A stretch of DNA of 30,000 nt, taken from contig CAUYUJ010015837.1 in NCBI GenBank assembly GCA_963575745.1, positions 1,665,540 to 1,695,539 on the forward strand, written 5' to 3'. The notes below the pieces were generated by a model, which saw nothing but the letters and a program-made list of their open reading frames with translations, did not search any database and was not told the DNA's origin. The position numbers were made by a program, and so were the translations under genes. Shown piece by piece: positions 29,357-30,000 of this stretch; within the stretch, counting starts at the first letter, position 1, and each line of letters begins with the position of its first letter. This DNA comes from Prorocentrum cordatum (lineage: Eukaryota; Sar; Dinophyceae; Prorocentrales; Prorocentraceae).

Positions 29357-29643
29357 TCGTTTGATATTTACATTGACGACTACTGCCTGTCCACGACTGG
29401 CACAGAGTCTTCAGTCTGCACTGACGCGAGGGAGGGGGGCGCCAAGGGCACGGTGAGCATTGCTCAGGATTGGCATGCTTCTGTGGCTGAAATAGGGTCT
29501 GTATTGTTGGCTCCTCTCGCTCCCTCGGTGAGAAGCTTGAGAATTTCCTCGGGAAGTTCGCGGGTTGTTCGTCGCCGCCTCGCGCCACCAACCCCGGAGT
29601 CGATGGCGCAGGGCTTGTTGCTTTGAGCCGCGTCGATCCGTGA
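29357..29643 (+). pseudogene. fragment of a second reverse transcriptase (YIDD)
   Basis: After a TAG at 29354-29356 the frame reads SFDIYIDDYCLSTTGTE. YIDD at 29369-29380 is the classic RT motif C of the YxDD type, unlike the FADD of the element at 22.57 kb. About 40 codons later the frame shifts. From 29491 a second frame reads SSRSLGEKLENFLGKFAG, then RATNPGVDGAGLVAL (29581-29625), ending at TGA 29641. From memory, a YIDD followed by an N-x-GVD segment occurs in RT-like ORFs abundant in dinoflagellate gene sets; I could not verify this. No motif A or B is visible upstream, so this is a decayed piece. Confidence 0.5.
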
Positions 29644-30000
29644 GGGCCCCAGAGCCCGAAACGTGGTAACGCCGGTCCTCGTGAAGAAGTGCAACGCTGG
29701 AATCTCAGGGCCCCGGGGGGGGGTCCTGTCGCACGGGATCTTGCTGCGTGCACCCTCGGCCGCGTGCCTTCTTGCCAAGAACTCGCCTCGCGGCGTGGCA
29801 TCGCCTGCCCCGGCTGACGTGGAGAGCGCCGCCGCTTGGGCGGCCCAGTGCGAGGCTCCCGGACGCAGGCTGCCACCCAAGGCCTCCCAGGCGCTTCCCG
29901 GGGCTACTCAGAGGGCCGCCTGAAGTTTCCCAGGGCGTGCCAAGCCTTCTCGAGAGCCTCCCAGGGCGTCCCTGGAGCCCCCAGGGTCGTCTGGAGCGCC
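29644..30000. other. intergenic, degenerate repeat at the right edge
   Basis: From about 29880 the sequence is built of CCCAGG-, CCCGGGG- and GGAGCC-type blocks (CTCCCAGGCG, TTCCCAGGGCG, CTCCCAGGGCG) spaced about 20 bases apart, similar in style to 15870-15985. It runs off the window. Confidence 0.5.

Noticed and set aside
1-30000. tRNA, rRNA or snRNA genes
   Set aside because: Scanning by eye found no T-loop-like GGTTCGAAT context with matching acceptor stems and no rRNA core sequence. A covariance-model search would be needed to exclude small RNAs fully.

Overview
The window looks like nuclear DNA of a dinoflagellate (Prorocentrum-, Polarella- or Symbiodinium-like; the genus is inference). 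It has GC-rich, gene-poor DNA full of trinucleotide microsatellites, small inverted-repeat elements and broken non-LTR retrotransposon ORFs. The one clear cellular gene appears to be split by a GC-AG intron bounded by a short direct repeat. I see no prokaryotic operon, CRISPR array, rRNA, tRNA or spliced-leader RNA gene.

Layout. 1-600 holds an eroded ~100-bp tandem repeat that matches the large 102-bp satellite at 16.47-18.24 kb. 0.6-6.4 kb is intergenic, with a (CCT)n tract, several fold-back/MITE-like elements, and two minus-strand ORFs of uncertain status. 6.47-6.66 kb is a nested inverted-repeat element just upstream of the best gene, a U1A/U2B''-type spliceosomal RNA-binding protein (6758-7951, two exons). 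7.95-9.66 kb carries more copies of a TIR element. 9.77-10.98 kb is a long compound CAT/CCT microsatellite with a higher-order unit. 11-16.4 kb is intergenic with dispersed repeats. 16.47-18.24 kb is the 102-bp satellite, 17 copies, open on both strands. 18.24-20.1 kb holds short tandem repeats and microsatellites.

20.16-23.75 kb is a non-LTR retrotransposon with endonuclease, linker, reverse transcriptase and zinc-finger segments in order on the plus strand, broken by frameshifts and a stop. 23.87-24.69 kb is a second coding-like region of unknown function with one in-frame TGA. 26.2-27.2 kb is a decayed coiled-coil/basic ORF resembling a retrotransposon ORF1. 29.36-29.64 kb is a fragment of a different reverse transcriptase (YIDD). 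A very short poly(A)-tailed insertion with a target-site-like duplication lies at 28.94-29.00 kb.

The genes do not form a pathway. The RNA-binding protein belongs to the splicing machinery. Most of the rest is mobile DNA and its debris, and the retroelement proteins could have supplied the machinery for the poly(A)-tailed insertion (inference).
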